Part shown: piece after piece, positions 1-5,240 of the stretch | Numbering within the stretch: position 1 is the first letter of the stretch | How the letters are laid out: every line of letters starts with the position of its first letter | Assembly: GCA_021788955.1 (NCBI GenBank) | Contig: JAJYKC010000063.1 | Location: 1 to 8,637, forward strand | Source: Acidobacteriota bacterium | Lineage (GTDB): Bacteria; Acidobacteriota; Terriglobia; Bryobacterales; Bryobacteraceae | DNA: 8,637 nucleotides | Direction of reading: 5' to 3' | Translations under genes and position numbers: made by a program | The notes under the pieces: generated by a model | Told to the model about the DNA's origin: nothing | The model's input: the letters and a program-made list of their open reading frames with translations, nothing else | Database searches by the model: none

Positions 1-165
1 CGCCACGGCCGCCGCGGCGAAGGTCCCCAGCGCCGCGGCCACCACATATCCGGCCACCGGCAACATAAGCGGCGGAAACAACGTCAAACCGAGAATCCCG
101 ATCAGCGCGAACACGCCCGCGCGGGCGATCAGTCCGAATTTCGATGGTTTGGCCGGGTCGCTCAT
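1..165 (-). CDS. Membrane protein, N-terminal fragment (runs off left edge)
   Basis: The minus strand is open from an ATG at 165-163 to the window edge, giving 55 residues that begin MSDPAKPSKFGLIARAG. After a short polar, basic start come two strongly hydrophobic stretches, about residues 13-32 and 34-55, separated by a PP pair. These read as two transmembrane helices, or a hairpin, of an integral inner-membrane protein. The fragment is rich in Ala, Gly, Leu and Val and shows no catalytic motif, so the family cannot be named. It is divergent from the plus-strand gene beginning near 255, with about 90 bp between the two starts. The only alternative reading here is a plus-strand extension of that neighbour, which lacks hydrophobic or conserved character. 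The open frame is seen; the membrane location is inferred from composition. Confidence 0.6.
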   Translation of the reverse strand, partial: MSDPAKPSKFGLIARAGVFALIGILGLTLFPPLMLPVAGYVVAAALGTFAAAAVA

Positions 166-241
166 CGGGCGCTCGAAGACAAGTATTCTCCATGGTAGCG
201 GTCGCGCCGAAGAAGTCGCGCACCCGCCTCGCGCCTTCGGT

Positions 242-247
242 TAGAAT
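242..247 (+). promoter_or_regulatory. Candidate -10 box (TAGAAT) placed for a leaderless start
   Basis: TAGAAT matches the sigma-70 -10 consensus at 5 of 6 positions. It ends 7 bp before the ATG at 255, about where transcription would begin. No Shine-Dalgarno site lies before that ATG. I see no good -35 hexamer about 17 bp upstream. The same layout recurs at 2719-2724 and 5229-5234. Confidence 0.4.
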
Positions 248-254
248 GCGGATG

Positions 255-635
255 ATGGTTGCAAACGTCCGCAGTTTCGATGCCGGCCCGGATCCCTTCG
301 GGCGCGTATGGCACGTTGAGTTCCAGTGGTTGCAGAACGCGATTTCGATCCGTCACGCCGACACCGTGGACGTGAAGTTCACTCTCGTCACGGACGGTGA
401 GGAGAAACAGGAGAAAGTGATCGCGCTTCCTCACGCGCATCTCCGGGAACTCGCCCAAAAGACAGGCACGGTGCTTTCCGATCCCTGGTGCATGCGGCTC
501 GCGGCGCAGCACATCCGCCGTATGGTGTCCTCCTTCGAGGACATGGAGAAGACTCTCATCACCCTCCCCAAGACGGCCTTGCAGGAATATGCGCATGAGT
601 TAGAATCCTCGTTGACGGCCCCTCGCGGCCGTTGA
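255..635 (+). CDS. Conserved-looking hypothetical protein, 126 aa
   Basis: I do not recognise this protein. It begins MVANVRSFDAGPDPFGRV and appears to be a small, soluble cytoplasmic alpha/beta protein. An aromatic and basic N-terminal part (FGRVWHVEFQWL, then an ISIRHADTVDVKF strand) is followed by charged, probably helical segments to the end. There is no signal peptide, membrane helix or Cys pair; a single Cys lies in DPWCMRLA. Starts at 246 and 252 are in frame, but 246 lies inside the candidate -10 box and 252 is very close to it, so 255 is chosen for a leaderless message. A longer frame from 144 would overlap the divergent gene and adds only low-complexity basic sequence. The LysW-like gene follows after 56 bp and could be co-transcribed unless the hairpin at 615-632 stops transcription. 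Confidence 0.6.
   Translation: MVANVRSFDAGPDPFGRVWHVEFQWLQNAISIRHADTVDVKFTLVTDGEEKQEKVIALPHAHLRELAQKTGTVLSDPWCMRLAAQHIRRMVSSFEDMEKTLITLPKTALQEYAHELESSLTAPRGR
615..632 (+). terminator. Hairpin at the end of the 126-aa gene; possible weak terminator
   Basis: ACGGCC (615-620) and GGCCGT (627-632) form a perfect 6-bp GC-rich stem around a 6-nt loop. It sits over the last codons, just before the stop at 633-635. No T-run follows, so it is not a classical intrinsic terminator. It may only slow the polymerase or protect the mRNA end. Confidence 0.25.
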
Positions 636-678
636 GGGTGGAACCTGGAATCGATCGAGAAGCAGAACTTTCGAGCCT

Positions 679-682
679 GGAG
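679..682 (+). promoter_or_regulatory. Shine-Dalgarno site for the LysW-like gene
   Basis: GGAG lies 9 nt before the ATG at 692 and is the only purine-rich site in range. Unlike the 126-aa gene, this gene has a ribosome-binding site, which fits translation from inside a longer mRNA. Confidence 0.5.
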
Positions 683-691
683 ATATAGATC

Positions 692-937
692 ATGGTGAAT
701 TGTCCCGTTTGCGACGCGGTCCTCGAACTCGACGAGGAAGACCTCGACGAAGGCGACCCGGTCGACTGCAGCGAATGTGGCGCGGAATTGCTGGTGACCG
801 GTAAGGATCCGCTGGAACTCCAGCCGGCTGATGACGTCGAGGACGAGGATGAAGAGGACTTCGACTTTGACGAGGAAGACGACGAGGAATCGCTGGATGA
901 AGAAGATGACGACGAGGAAGAGGAGGATTGGAAGTAG
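692..937 (+). CDS. LysW-like zinc-ribbon protein with acidic extension, 81 aa
   Basis: The protein resembles LysW, the amino-group carrier protein of the LysX/LysW lysine or arginine pathway in Thermus and archaea. It opens MVNCPVCDAVLEL, with a CxxC pair at C4/C7 and a second CSEC pair at C26/C29, the four ligands of a zinc ribbon. CGAELLV and then DPLEL (residues 39-43) follow, as in LysW. Known LysW proteins are about 54 aa and end in EDWGE, whose last Glu carries the substrate. Here an acidic run of about 30 residues (47-79, nearly all Asp and Glu) intervenes, and the protein ends in E-D-W-K. The family's Asp-Trp is kept, but the acceptor Glu is missing. No lysX, lysZ, lysY or lysJ homologue is in the window, so a role in lysine synthesis is not supported here. 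A generic zinc-ribbon protein is the main alternative. The last 41 bp also encode the start of the next gene. Confidence 0.7.
   Translation: MVNCPVCDAVLELDEEDLDEGDPVDCSECGAELLVTGKDPLELQPADDVEDEDEEDFDFDEEDDEESLDEEDDDEEEEDWK
830..928 (+). repeat. GAN-triplet, purine-rich low-complexity tract
   Basis: This stretch is almost entirely GAN codons (GAC, GAT, GAA, GAG), with a few exceptions such as the Phe, Val, Ser and Leu codons. It encodes the acidic tail in the gene frame, Lys/Arg in the +1 frame, and a Ser-rich reading on the other strand. Such tracts can change length by slippage. Confidence 0.6.
884..889 (+). promoter_or_regulatory. Shine-Dalgarno-like GAGGAA inside the upstream gene
   Basis: GAGGAA ends 7 nt before the ATG at 897 and favours that start over the in-frame ATGs at 831, 849 and 906. 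The hexamer also serves as two acidic codons of the LysW-like gene, so its ribosome-binding role is inferred. Confidence 0.4.
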
Positions 938-1289
938 CGCCGCCCTCCTTCTGGCGCTCGCCCTTCCTCTCTTCGCCGCCCACAAAAATAAAACCGTCGG
1001 CCCACAGGCCGAAATAGCCGGGACTGTGTTTCGCGATCCCGGCTTCGCCTTTCCCGGCGTCGAAGTCACGCTCGTCTCCGTTCCCGATCCTGGCTCCAAC
1101 GCCAAGCCGTCGAGACAGAAAGCCGTTTCCAGCCCCCGCGGCGAGTTTCTGTTCCGCGTGCCGGCGGTGGAAAGTCACTTCCGCGTCTCGGTCGCCGCCA
1201 GGGGCTACGCGCCGCAGCAGAAAGACGTCGAAATCCGAGGCGACGAACGCGTCGATCTATCCTTTCTGCTCGAACCCAAGTCCAAATAA
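897..1289 (+). CDS. Secreted carboxypeptidase-regulatory-like domain protein, 130 aa
   Basis: A short exported protein with one beta-sandwich domain of the CarboxypepD_reg (transthyretin-like) type. The N-terminus MKKMTTRKRRIGSSA is very basic and is followed by the hydrophobic core ALLLALALPLFAA, a classical Sec signal peptide with cleavage likely near residue 28. The mature part has the family pattern: a strand with IAGTV, a PGVEVTL strand, a GEFLFRVP hairpin, a FRVSVAARGYAP strand, then final strands ending in LLEPKSK. There are no catalytic residues; such domains usually help folding, binding or surface attachment. The start lies inside the LysW-like gene (41-bp overlap, +1 frame). ATG 906 would also leave a usable signal peptide; ATG 897 is preferred for its GAGGAA. 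The next gene starts 12 nt after the stop and has the same fold, which suggests tandem duplication. Confidence 0.75.
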   Translation: MKKMTTRKRRIGSSAALLLALALPLFAAHKNKTVGPQAEIAGTVFRDPGFAFPGVEVTLVSVPDPGSNAKPSRQKAVSSPRGEFLFRVPAVESHFRVSVAARGYAPQQKDVEIRGDERVDLSFLLEPKSK

Positions 1290-1291
1290 AT

Positions 1292-1295
1292 GGAG
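1292..1295 (+). promoter_or_regulatory. Shine-Dalgarno GGAG that decides the start at 1302
   Basis: GGAG is followed by 6 nt and then ATG at 1302. It lies downstream of the in-frame ATG at 1290, which touches the previous stop and has no site of its own. The start at 1302 is therefore preferred. Confidence 0.55.
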
Positions 1296-1301
1296 ACCCG
1301 C

Positions 1302-1658
1302 ATGATGCCGCGCTCTTTCGTCACAATGTCGCTCGCCCTCGCGCTGCTTATCGCCGCCCTTGTTCCTAAGGCGATCGCGCAAGCTACCGACGGCGATACC
1401 CGCTCCGTCTCCGGCGTCGTCACGAATGCCTCCGGCGATCCAGTCCCCGGAGCGGTCGTCCAACTGAAGGACACCAAAACCCTCCAGATCCGCTCCTACG
1501 TCTGCCAGGCGGGCGGCAGGTACCATTTCACCGGCCTCAGCACGGACATCACCTACGAACTCCGCGCCACCTTCCAGGGCGCCAGCAGCAAAACCAAGCG
1601 CCTCAGCGTCTTCGACGGCGCTAAAAGACCCGTCATCGACTTGAAGCTGGAAAAGTAG
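1302..1658 (+). CDS. Secreted carboxypeptidase-regulatory-like domain protein, 118 aa
   Basis: A second small exported beta-sandwich protein. The signal peptide runs MMPRSFVTMSLALALLIAA and ends near VPKAIAQA, with signal peptidase I cleavage likely after AIA or AQA. The mature domain has the CarboxypepD_reg pattern: SVSGVVTNASGDPVPGAVVQL, then a G-R-Y-x-F hairpin (GGRYHFTGL), then YELRATFQG, and a final strand VIDLKLEK. It contains one Cys (YVCQAGG). Length and layout match the preceding protein, but identity looks low, so any duplication is old. Like its neighbour it lacks catalytic residues and is probably a periplasmic or surface binding module. It closes the small operon. The start at 1302 rather than 1290 rests on the GGAG site and the shorter n-region. 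Confidence 0.75.
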   Translation: MMPRSFVTMSLALALLIAALVPKAIAQATDGDTRSVSGVVTNASGDPVPGAVVQLKDTKTLQIRSYVCQAGGRYHFTGLSTDITYELRATFQGASSKTKRLSVFDGAKRPVIDLKLEK

Positions 1659-1667
1659 CGCTGCTAC
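1655..1667 (+). terminator. Small hairpin over the stop codon; weak terminator candidate
   Basis: GTAGC (1655-1659) and GCTAC (1663-1667) pair around a 3-nt loop and include the TAG stop. A run of As precedes it and only CTT follows. The stem is short with no T-run, so termination here is uncertain. Confidence 0.2.
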
Positions 1668-1710
1668 CTTAGGCTCGTGCCGTCCGGCTCAAGGACCACG
1701 CCTCCCCGTG

Positions 1711-1754
1711 TGTCAACCCTGTGACAAATCCATGACGCGCCTCTGACACGCGCC
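1711..1754. repeat. Four 11-bp phased TGWC units in the spacer before the PHP gene
   Basis: TGTC at 1711 and TGAC at 1722, 1733 and 1744 begin four units spaced exactly 11 bp apart: TGTCAACCCTG, TGACAAATCCA, TGACGCGCCTC and TGACACGCGCC. Read on the minus strand, the last three give GTCA at the same spacing. Direct repeats one helical turn apart are typical sites for OmpR/PhoB-type response regulators (PhoB boxes have TGTCA at 11 bp). The binding protein is unknown and the match is partial. Confidence 0.4.
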
Positions 1755-1840
1755 CGCGGAACCCAAATCCAACAAATTCCTTCACAATTGTTTTTTCCCG
1801 CCGCCACGCCGTTGTAACAGGACTCGCGTTCCATGAAAGT
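1755..1840 (+). promoter_or_regulatory. AT-rich leader and probable promoter region of the PHP gene
   Basis: This is the least GC-rich stretch of the window, with AACAAATT, the palindrome ACAATTGT (1784-1791) and a run of six Ts (1791-1796). TTGTTT (1788-1793) and TGTAAC (1813-1818) are weak -35 and -10 candidates with a 19-bp gap. No clear Shine-Dalgarno site precedes the ATG at 1841. A promoter is likely from position and composition, but the exact boxes are uncertain. Confidence 0.35.
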
Positions 1841-2707
1841 ATGCGGTGCGATCTTCATGTCCACACCACGGGAAGCGGCATGTGCACGATTCCCTTGCTC
1901 CGCGGCGTCTGCCGCGAATGCTACAACTCTCCCGAAGCCGTCTACGGCACACTCAAACGCCGCGGAATGGACCTGGTCACCGTCACCGACCACGATTCCA
2001 TCGACGCCGTCGAAGTCCTCCGCCATCGCCCCGATTTCTTCTTAAGCGAAGAAGTCACCTGCCGCAGCCCCGCGGGAACCGAATTTCACATGGGCGTCTA
2101 CGGCATTGAGGAGCGCGACCACCTCGAGTTGCAGCGCCGCCGGGACGATCTCGAATCCCTCATCGCCTTTCTCAACCAGCGCGGCTTGCTCTTCAGCCTC
2201 AACCATGTCTTCTCTTCCCTCACCGGATCGCGCGCGGCGGCCGATTTCGAAGCCTTCGAGCGATCTTTCCCGGCGCTCGAAACCGCCAACGGACAGATCC
2301 TCGAAGCCGCGAATCGTTCCGCCGCCACGCTCGCCTCGCGTTGGGCCAAGGCCCACATCGGCGGCAGCGACGCGCACACCATGGCCGCTCTCGGCCGCAC
2401 TTACACTGAGGTCACCGGCGCCCGCACCGCACCGGAGTTCCTGGCCGGTATCCGCGCGCGGCGCTCTCAAGCGCGCGGCCAAAGCGGCGACTTCTTCAAG
2501 CTGACCTTCGCCGTATGGGCCATCGGCGCCTCCATGATCGGCGAGCGGCCCTGGACGCTGCTCCTCTCCCCGCTGATGGCCGCCGCGCCGCTGGTGACCC
2601 TCGGCAACTTCCTCCGCGAAGTGTCGTTCGAACGAAAGTGGTCCCGCGCCCTGGACCTCCACACCGCCCGCCCCTCCATGGAACCGCTCTCCGAGCGAGC
2701 GGCCTAA
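1841..2707 (+). CDS. PHP-domain metal-dependent hydrolase (phosphoesterase-like), 288 aa
   Basis: A PHP-family enzyme with nearly all metal ligands visible: D4-L-H6-V-H8 at the start, T-D50-H51-D in motif two, acidic residues E70/E71, H83, H122 in SLNHVF, and D177-A-H179 in GGSDAH. PHP enzymes bind two or three metals and usually hydrolyse phosphate esters; the substrate here cannot be told. Two features are unusual: a Cys-bearing insertion between motifs one and two (C15, C24, C27, with CRECYN), and a hydrophobic C-terminal part at about 220-250 (TFAVWAIGASM, then LLLSPLMAAAPLVTL) that may contact the membrane. The start is fixed by motif one lying four codons in, with no usable upstream ATG, GTG or TTG in frame. 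An ATG at 1833 belongs to another frame. The GNAT gene starts 23 bp after the stop, with its own -10-like box. Confidence 0.85.
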   Translation: MRCDLHVHTTGSGMCTIPLLRGVCRECYNSPEAVYGTLKRRGMDLVTVTDHDSIDAVEVLRHRPDFFLSEEVTCRSPAGTEFHMGVYGIEERDHLELQRRRDDLESLIAFLNQRGLLFSLNHVFSSLTGSRAAADFEAFERSFPALETANGQILEAANRSAATLASRWAKAHIGGSDAHTMAALGRTYTEVTGARTAPEFLAGIRARRSQARGQSGDFFKLTFAVWAIGASMIGERPWTLLLSPLMAAAPLVTLGNFLREVSFERKWSRALDLHTARPSMEPLSERAA

Positions 2708-2718
2708 CCACTTCCCGC

Positions 2719-2724
2719 TAAACT
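2719..2724 (+). promoter_or_regulatory. Candidate -10 box (TAAACT) placed for a leaderless start
   Basis: TAAACT ends exactly 6 bp before the ATG at 2731, so a transcript would begin at or next to the start codon. The AGG immediately before the ATG is too close to serve as a ribosome-binding site. No convincing -35 box lies upstream, within the end of the PHP gene. Confidence 0.4.
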
Positions 2725-2730
2725 GGCAGG

Positions 2731-3276
2731 ATGATCGCGACGCTGCGCAAAGCGACGTCCGCCGACATCCCGGCGCTCGCCGAACTCATCGCCGCAAGCG
2801 TCCGCGGCCTGCAGCCCGAGTATTCTCCGCGCCAGCGCGAGGCCGCGCTCCTCGCCATCTTCACCCCAGACCGCCAACTCATCGCCGACCGGACCTACTT
2901 CATTGCGGAGGTCGACGGAATCATCGCCGGCTGCGGAGGCTGGAGCAAGCGCAAGACTCTTTATGGAGGAGACGACGCTCCGGTCCGCGCCGCCGCCCTC
3001 CTCGACCCCTCCACTGATCCCGCCAAAATCCGGGCCTTCTTCATCCATCCGGATTTCGCCCGCCGCGGCATCGGCTCGCAAATCCTGGCCGCCTGCGAAG
3101 ACGAGGCGCGCGATGCCGGCTTCCGCGCTGCCGAAATGGCCGCCACCCTCGCCGGAGTCCCGCTCTACCTCGCCCGCGGCTACACCGAAATCGAACCCCT
3201 CACCGCCCCGCTGCCCGATGGCTCCGGCCTGGCAATCGTCCGGATGCGGAAGCAACTTACTCCGAACGAAGCCTGA
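2731..3276 (+). CDS. GNAT-family N-acetyltransferase, 181 aa
   Basis: A single-domain acyl-CoA-dependent N-acetyltransferase of the GNAT superfamily. It starts IATLRKATSADIPALAELI, the usual beta1-alpha1 opening. A YFIAEVDGIIAGCGGW pair of strands follows at about 56-71. The acetyl-CoA site comes next: strand IRAFFIHPDF (100-109), then the R-R-G-I-G-S pyrophosphate loop (111-116) and helix QILAACEDEA. The C-terminal part has the common PLYLARGYTEIE motif and final strand. Length is normal for the family. The substrate cannot be assigned. An insert at about 74-98 (KTLYGGDDAP, then LLDPSTDP) resembles GNATs whose closest annotations are generic. It follows the PHP gene after 23 bp, but the leaderless-type box suggests it can be transcribed alone. 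Confidence 0.9.
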   Translation: MIATLRKATSADIPALAELIAASVRGLQPEYSPRQREAALLAIFTPDRQLIADRTYFIAEVDGIIAGCGGWSKRKTLYGGDDAPVRAAALLDPSTDPAKIRAFFIHPDFARRGIGSQILAACEDEARDAGFRAAEMAATLAGVPLYLARGYTEIEPLTAPLPDGSGLAIVRMRKQLTPNEA

Positions 3277-3295
3277 CGTGTCTTTGCCCCGCGCA

Positions 3296-3307
3296 GCGCT
3301 TCGGCGT
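3296..3307 (+). terminator. Short UUCG-tetraloop hairpin downstream of the GNAT gene
   Basis: GCGC (3296-3299), TTCG, then GCGT (3304-3307) form a 4-bp stem closed by a C(UUCG)G tetraloop, a very stable loop type. It starts 20 nt after the GNAT stop. No T-run follows, so it may be an mRNA end-stabiliser rather than a terminator. Confidence 0.25.
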
Positions 3308-3374
3308 GGCTAATCGCAGCAGTGGCATCGCCGCCTTTTCAAGAGTTCTCGTTATCAGCGCGCCCCGTAACCGC

Positions 3375-3392
3375 GACCGCAACGGAGCGGTC
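3375..3392 (-). terminator. Hairpin downstream of rpsA; possible terminator
   Basis: GACCGC (3375-3380) and GCGGTC (3387-3392) make a perfect 6-bp stem around a 6-nt loop. It lies 14 nt beyond the rpsA stop (3409-3407) in the convergent spacer 3277-3406. Neither strand shows a T-run after it. The rest of that 130-bp spacer shows nothing else convincing. Confidence 0.3.
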
Positions 3393-3406
3393 ACCTCCGC
3401 CGGGCC

Positions 3407-5188
3407 TCAGTCTGCCTGTTCGAGTTCGATCTTCCGCGTCGCCGCATCGAGCGACGTAATCCGGAAACTGCGGATCTCGCCCGCGCGGATGCTGGGCTGC
3501 GAACGCGCTGTCTCCGGTCCCCCGCCCTGCTTCCACTTCGCCGCCAGCATCGCCGTGAGCGATCCGATGTCGGGCCTCGCCGTCTCGGCCTGCGGGCTCC
3601 GCGCAGCCTGTGCCGTTGCCACCAGCCGGCACTCCGCCATCACTCCTTCGCCCAACTCCACGCGCACCCGGTGCCCATGCACATCCACCACCCGCCCGGT
3701 CACGGTCTCGCCCGCGGCGTGGCTCGCAATATATTCGTCCGCCGGCGTTGGCTCGAGCTGCTTCATGCTCAGCCGGATCCGGCGCCGCGCCCGATCCACC
3801 TCCACCACCGCCGCGCGAACCGTCTGCCCCATCGACAAGGCATCCTTGGCATGGTTCAAACGTTTTTCGCTCGTGATGTCGGAAATGTGTACCATGCCTT
3901 CAATGCCGCCACCGAGATCGACAAACGCGCCGAAGTTCGTAAGCGACGTCGCCGGACCTTCCACCACGGTTCCCGGCTTGAACTTCTGCTCGGCATCTTC
4001 CCAGGGATCTCCGAGCGCCTGCTTCAGCCCCAGCGAAATCCGTTTCTCCGCCGGGCTCACGCCGAGCACCACCACTTCCACCTGTTCGCCGGCCTTCAGC
4101 ATGTCCGAGGGCTTCCGGATCTTCTTGCTCCAGCTCAACTCGGAGACGTGAATCAGCCCGTCCACGCCCGGCATCAACTCCACAAACGCCCCGAAATCCG
4201 CCAGCCGCGAAACCGTGCCCTTCACTCGCTGGCCCGTCTGGAACATCTCGGCTGCCACCGTCCACGGATCGGGAATCAATTGCTTGCGGCCCAGCGAAAT
4301 CTTCCGCGTCGCCGGATTGACCTTCAGAACCTTTACTTCAACCTCTTCTCCCACATGAAGCACATCGGAAGGCTTATTCACGCGCGCCCACGCCAGGTCC
4401 GCCACGTGCAGCAACCCATCGATCCCGGGAGCCAGCTCCACAAACGCCCCGAATTCGGTCAAGCTGCGTACCCTACCCTTGACCACGGCCTCTTCGGTGA
4501 TCGAAGCAAATGCCTCCACCCTCGTCCGCTCGGCTTCTTCCTCGAGGATCGCGCGCCGGTCCACCACCACATCCTCGCTGGCTACGTCCAGCTTGATGAT
4601 GCGGCACTGAATCTCCTGGCCAATCAGCCTTTCCAGTTCCGCCATCTCGCGAATGCCGCTCCGTGACGCCGGCATGAACGCTTTCACGCCGCCGCAGTCC
4701 ACTCGCAGACCACCCTTCACGGCTTCCGTTACCGTGCCGGCGATCGGTGTCTTCTCGGCGAAGGCCCGCTCGAAAGCGGTCCAGTCGCGCGGCCGTTCCA
4801 CCTTAACCGTCGAAAGCAGATAGTTGCCGTCGTTATCGCGTCCGCTGATGGACACCGTGATCGTGCTGCCCGCCTTCAGGTCCGCGGCGCTCACTCCCGC
4901 GGGAAGACTCGTCACCGGAAGCAACCCCTCTGTCTTCCGTCCAAGATCGACATACACGGTCTCCGGCGACACCGCCACCACCGTACCTTCGAGCGCCGAC
5001 CCGGCGGCATGTTCATGCTCGTGTTCGAAAGCGGAAAGAATCGAGGCGAACGAATCGTCTTCGGACGCGGCGGACTCTTGCGATTCGGCTTCGCCCTCCG
5101 GCGCCGCGCTCAGTGCGAAAGTGGTTTCCTCCTGCAAGGGCGCGGTGACAGACTCGGGAGAAAGCTCAGAAATACGTGGGGTTTCCAT
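3407..5188 (-). CDS. rpsA: 30S ribosomal protein S1, 593 aa
   Basis: S1 binds mRNA on the 30S subunit. The protein has six S1 (OB-fold) repeats, roughly at 64-133, 147-215, 233-303, 319-390, 404-477 and 492-591. Repeats three to five are the best conserved, each with a (D/E/N)FGAFV(E/D)L strand, a G(I/V)(D/E)G(L/M)(L/V/I)H(V/I)(A/S) turn, and a terminal RKISLG or RRIRLS strand. Repeats one and two are more divergent, as in other bacterial S1 proteins. The sixth is split by an Ala/Gln/Pro-rich insert at about 526-567 (ATAQAARSPQ). An acidic, Ser/Glu-rich extension with HEHEH makes up the first 60 residues, making the protein slightly longer than the 557 aa of E. coli. No Shine-Dalgarno site precedes the ATG. 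The gene converges on the GNAT gene and diverges from the kinase gene, 52 bp away. An S1-repeat protein other than the ribosomal one is the alternative. Confidence 0.9.
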   Translation of the reverse strand: METPRISELSPESVTAPLQEETTFALSAAPEGEAESQESAASEDDSFASILSAFEHEHEHAAGSALEGTVVAVSPETVYVDLGRKTEGLLPVTSLPAGVSAADLKAGSTITVSISGRDNDGNYLLSTVKVERPRDWTAFERAFAEKTPIAGTVTEAVKGGLRVDCGGVKAFMPASRSGIREMAELERLIGQEIQCRIIKLDVASEDVVVDRRAILEEEAERTRVEAFASITEEAVVKGRVRSLTEFGAFVELAPGIDGLLHVADLAWARVNKPSDVLHVGEEVEVKVLKVNPATRKISLGRKQLIPDPWTVAAEMFQTGQRVKGTVSRLADFGAFVELMPGVDGLIHVSELSWSKKIRKPSDMLKAGEQVEVVVLGVSPAEKRISLGLKQALGDPWEDAEQKFKPGTVVEGPATSLTNFGAFVDLGGGIEGMVHISDITSEKRLNHAKDALSMGQTVRAAVVEVDRARRRIRLSMKQLEPTPADEYIASHAAGETVTGRVVDVHGHRVRVELGEGVMAECRLVATAQAARSPQAETARPDIGSLTAMLAAKWKQGGGPETARSQPSIRAGEIRSFRITSLDAATRKIELEQAD

Positions 5189-5200
5189 GAAAGACGCGTG

Positions 5201-5210
5201 TGAAGCTTCA
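5201..5210. promoter_or_regulatory. Perfect palindrome TGAAGCTTCA in the rpsA-kinase spacer
   Basis: A perfect 10-bp palindrome, directly followed by a second one at 5211-5221. It lies 12 bp upstream of the rpsA ATG and 30 bp upstream of the kinase GTG. It could be an operator or, in the rpsA leader, a short hairpin. Confidence 0.35.
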
Positions 5211-5221
5211 TTGTGTCACAA
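5211..5221. promoter_or_regulatory. Palindrome TTGTG-T-CACAA, operator-like
   Basis: Five-base arms flank a central T. It fits the TNGTnnnACNA pattern used by FadR-type GntR repressors, although this is a short and common pattern. On the minus strand it contains CACAAT, a possible -10 box for rpsA, so a protein bound here would block rpsA transcription. Confidence 0.35.
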
Positions 5222-5228
5222 AGCCCGT

Positions 5229-5234
5229 TAAGAT
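5229..5234 (+). promoter_or_regulatory. Candidate -10 box (TAAGAT) placed for a leaderless start
   Basis: TAAGAT matches the -10 consensus at 5 of 6 positions and ends exactly 6 bp before the GTG at 5241, the same spacing as at the GNAT gene. No Shine-Dalgarno site is present. A weak -35 (TTCATT, 5207-5212) would overlap both palindromes. Confidence 0.45.
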
Positions 5235-5240
5235 GACAGC

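Noticed and set aside
144..254. An upstream extension of the 126-aa protein to ATG 144
   Set aside because: It would overlap the divergent membrane gene by 22 bp and adds a basic, low-complexity segment. The -10-like box at 242-247 argues for a start after it.
309..325. TGGCAC as a possible sigma-54 -24 element
   Set aside because: The matching -12 (TTGC-type) element at the right spacing is absent, and the site lies inside a coding region.
431..1178. Minus-strand frames opposite the LysW-like region, including a poly-Ser protein
   Set aside because: The Ser run is the complement of GAN codons of the acidic tail. No start signal or domain supports these frames.
1771..1796. AACAA...TTGTT followed by a T-run as an intrinsic terminator
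   Set aside because: The stem is only five A/T-rich pairs with no GC core, so it would not form a stable terminator. The tract fits an AT-rich promoter better.
3306..4666. Long plus-strand open frames (281 and 331 codons) opposite rpsA
   Set aside because: Both are low-complexity Ser/Pro/Arg or His/Arg-rich readings antisense to six clear S1 repeats, with no domain of their own.
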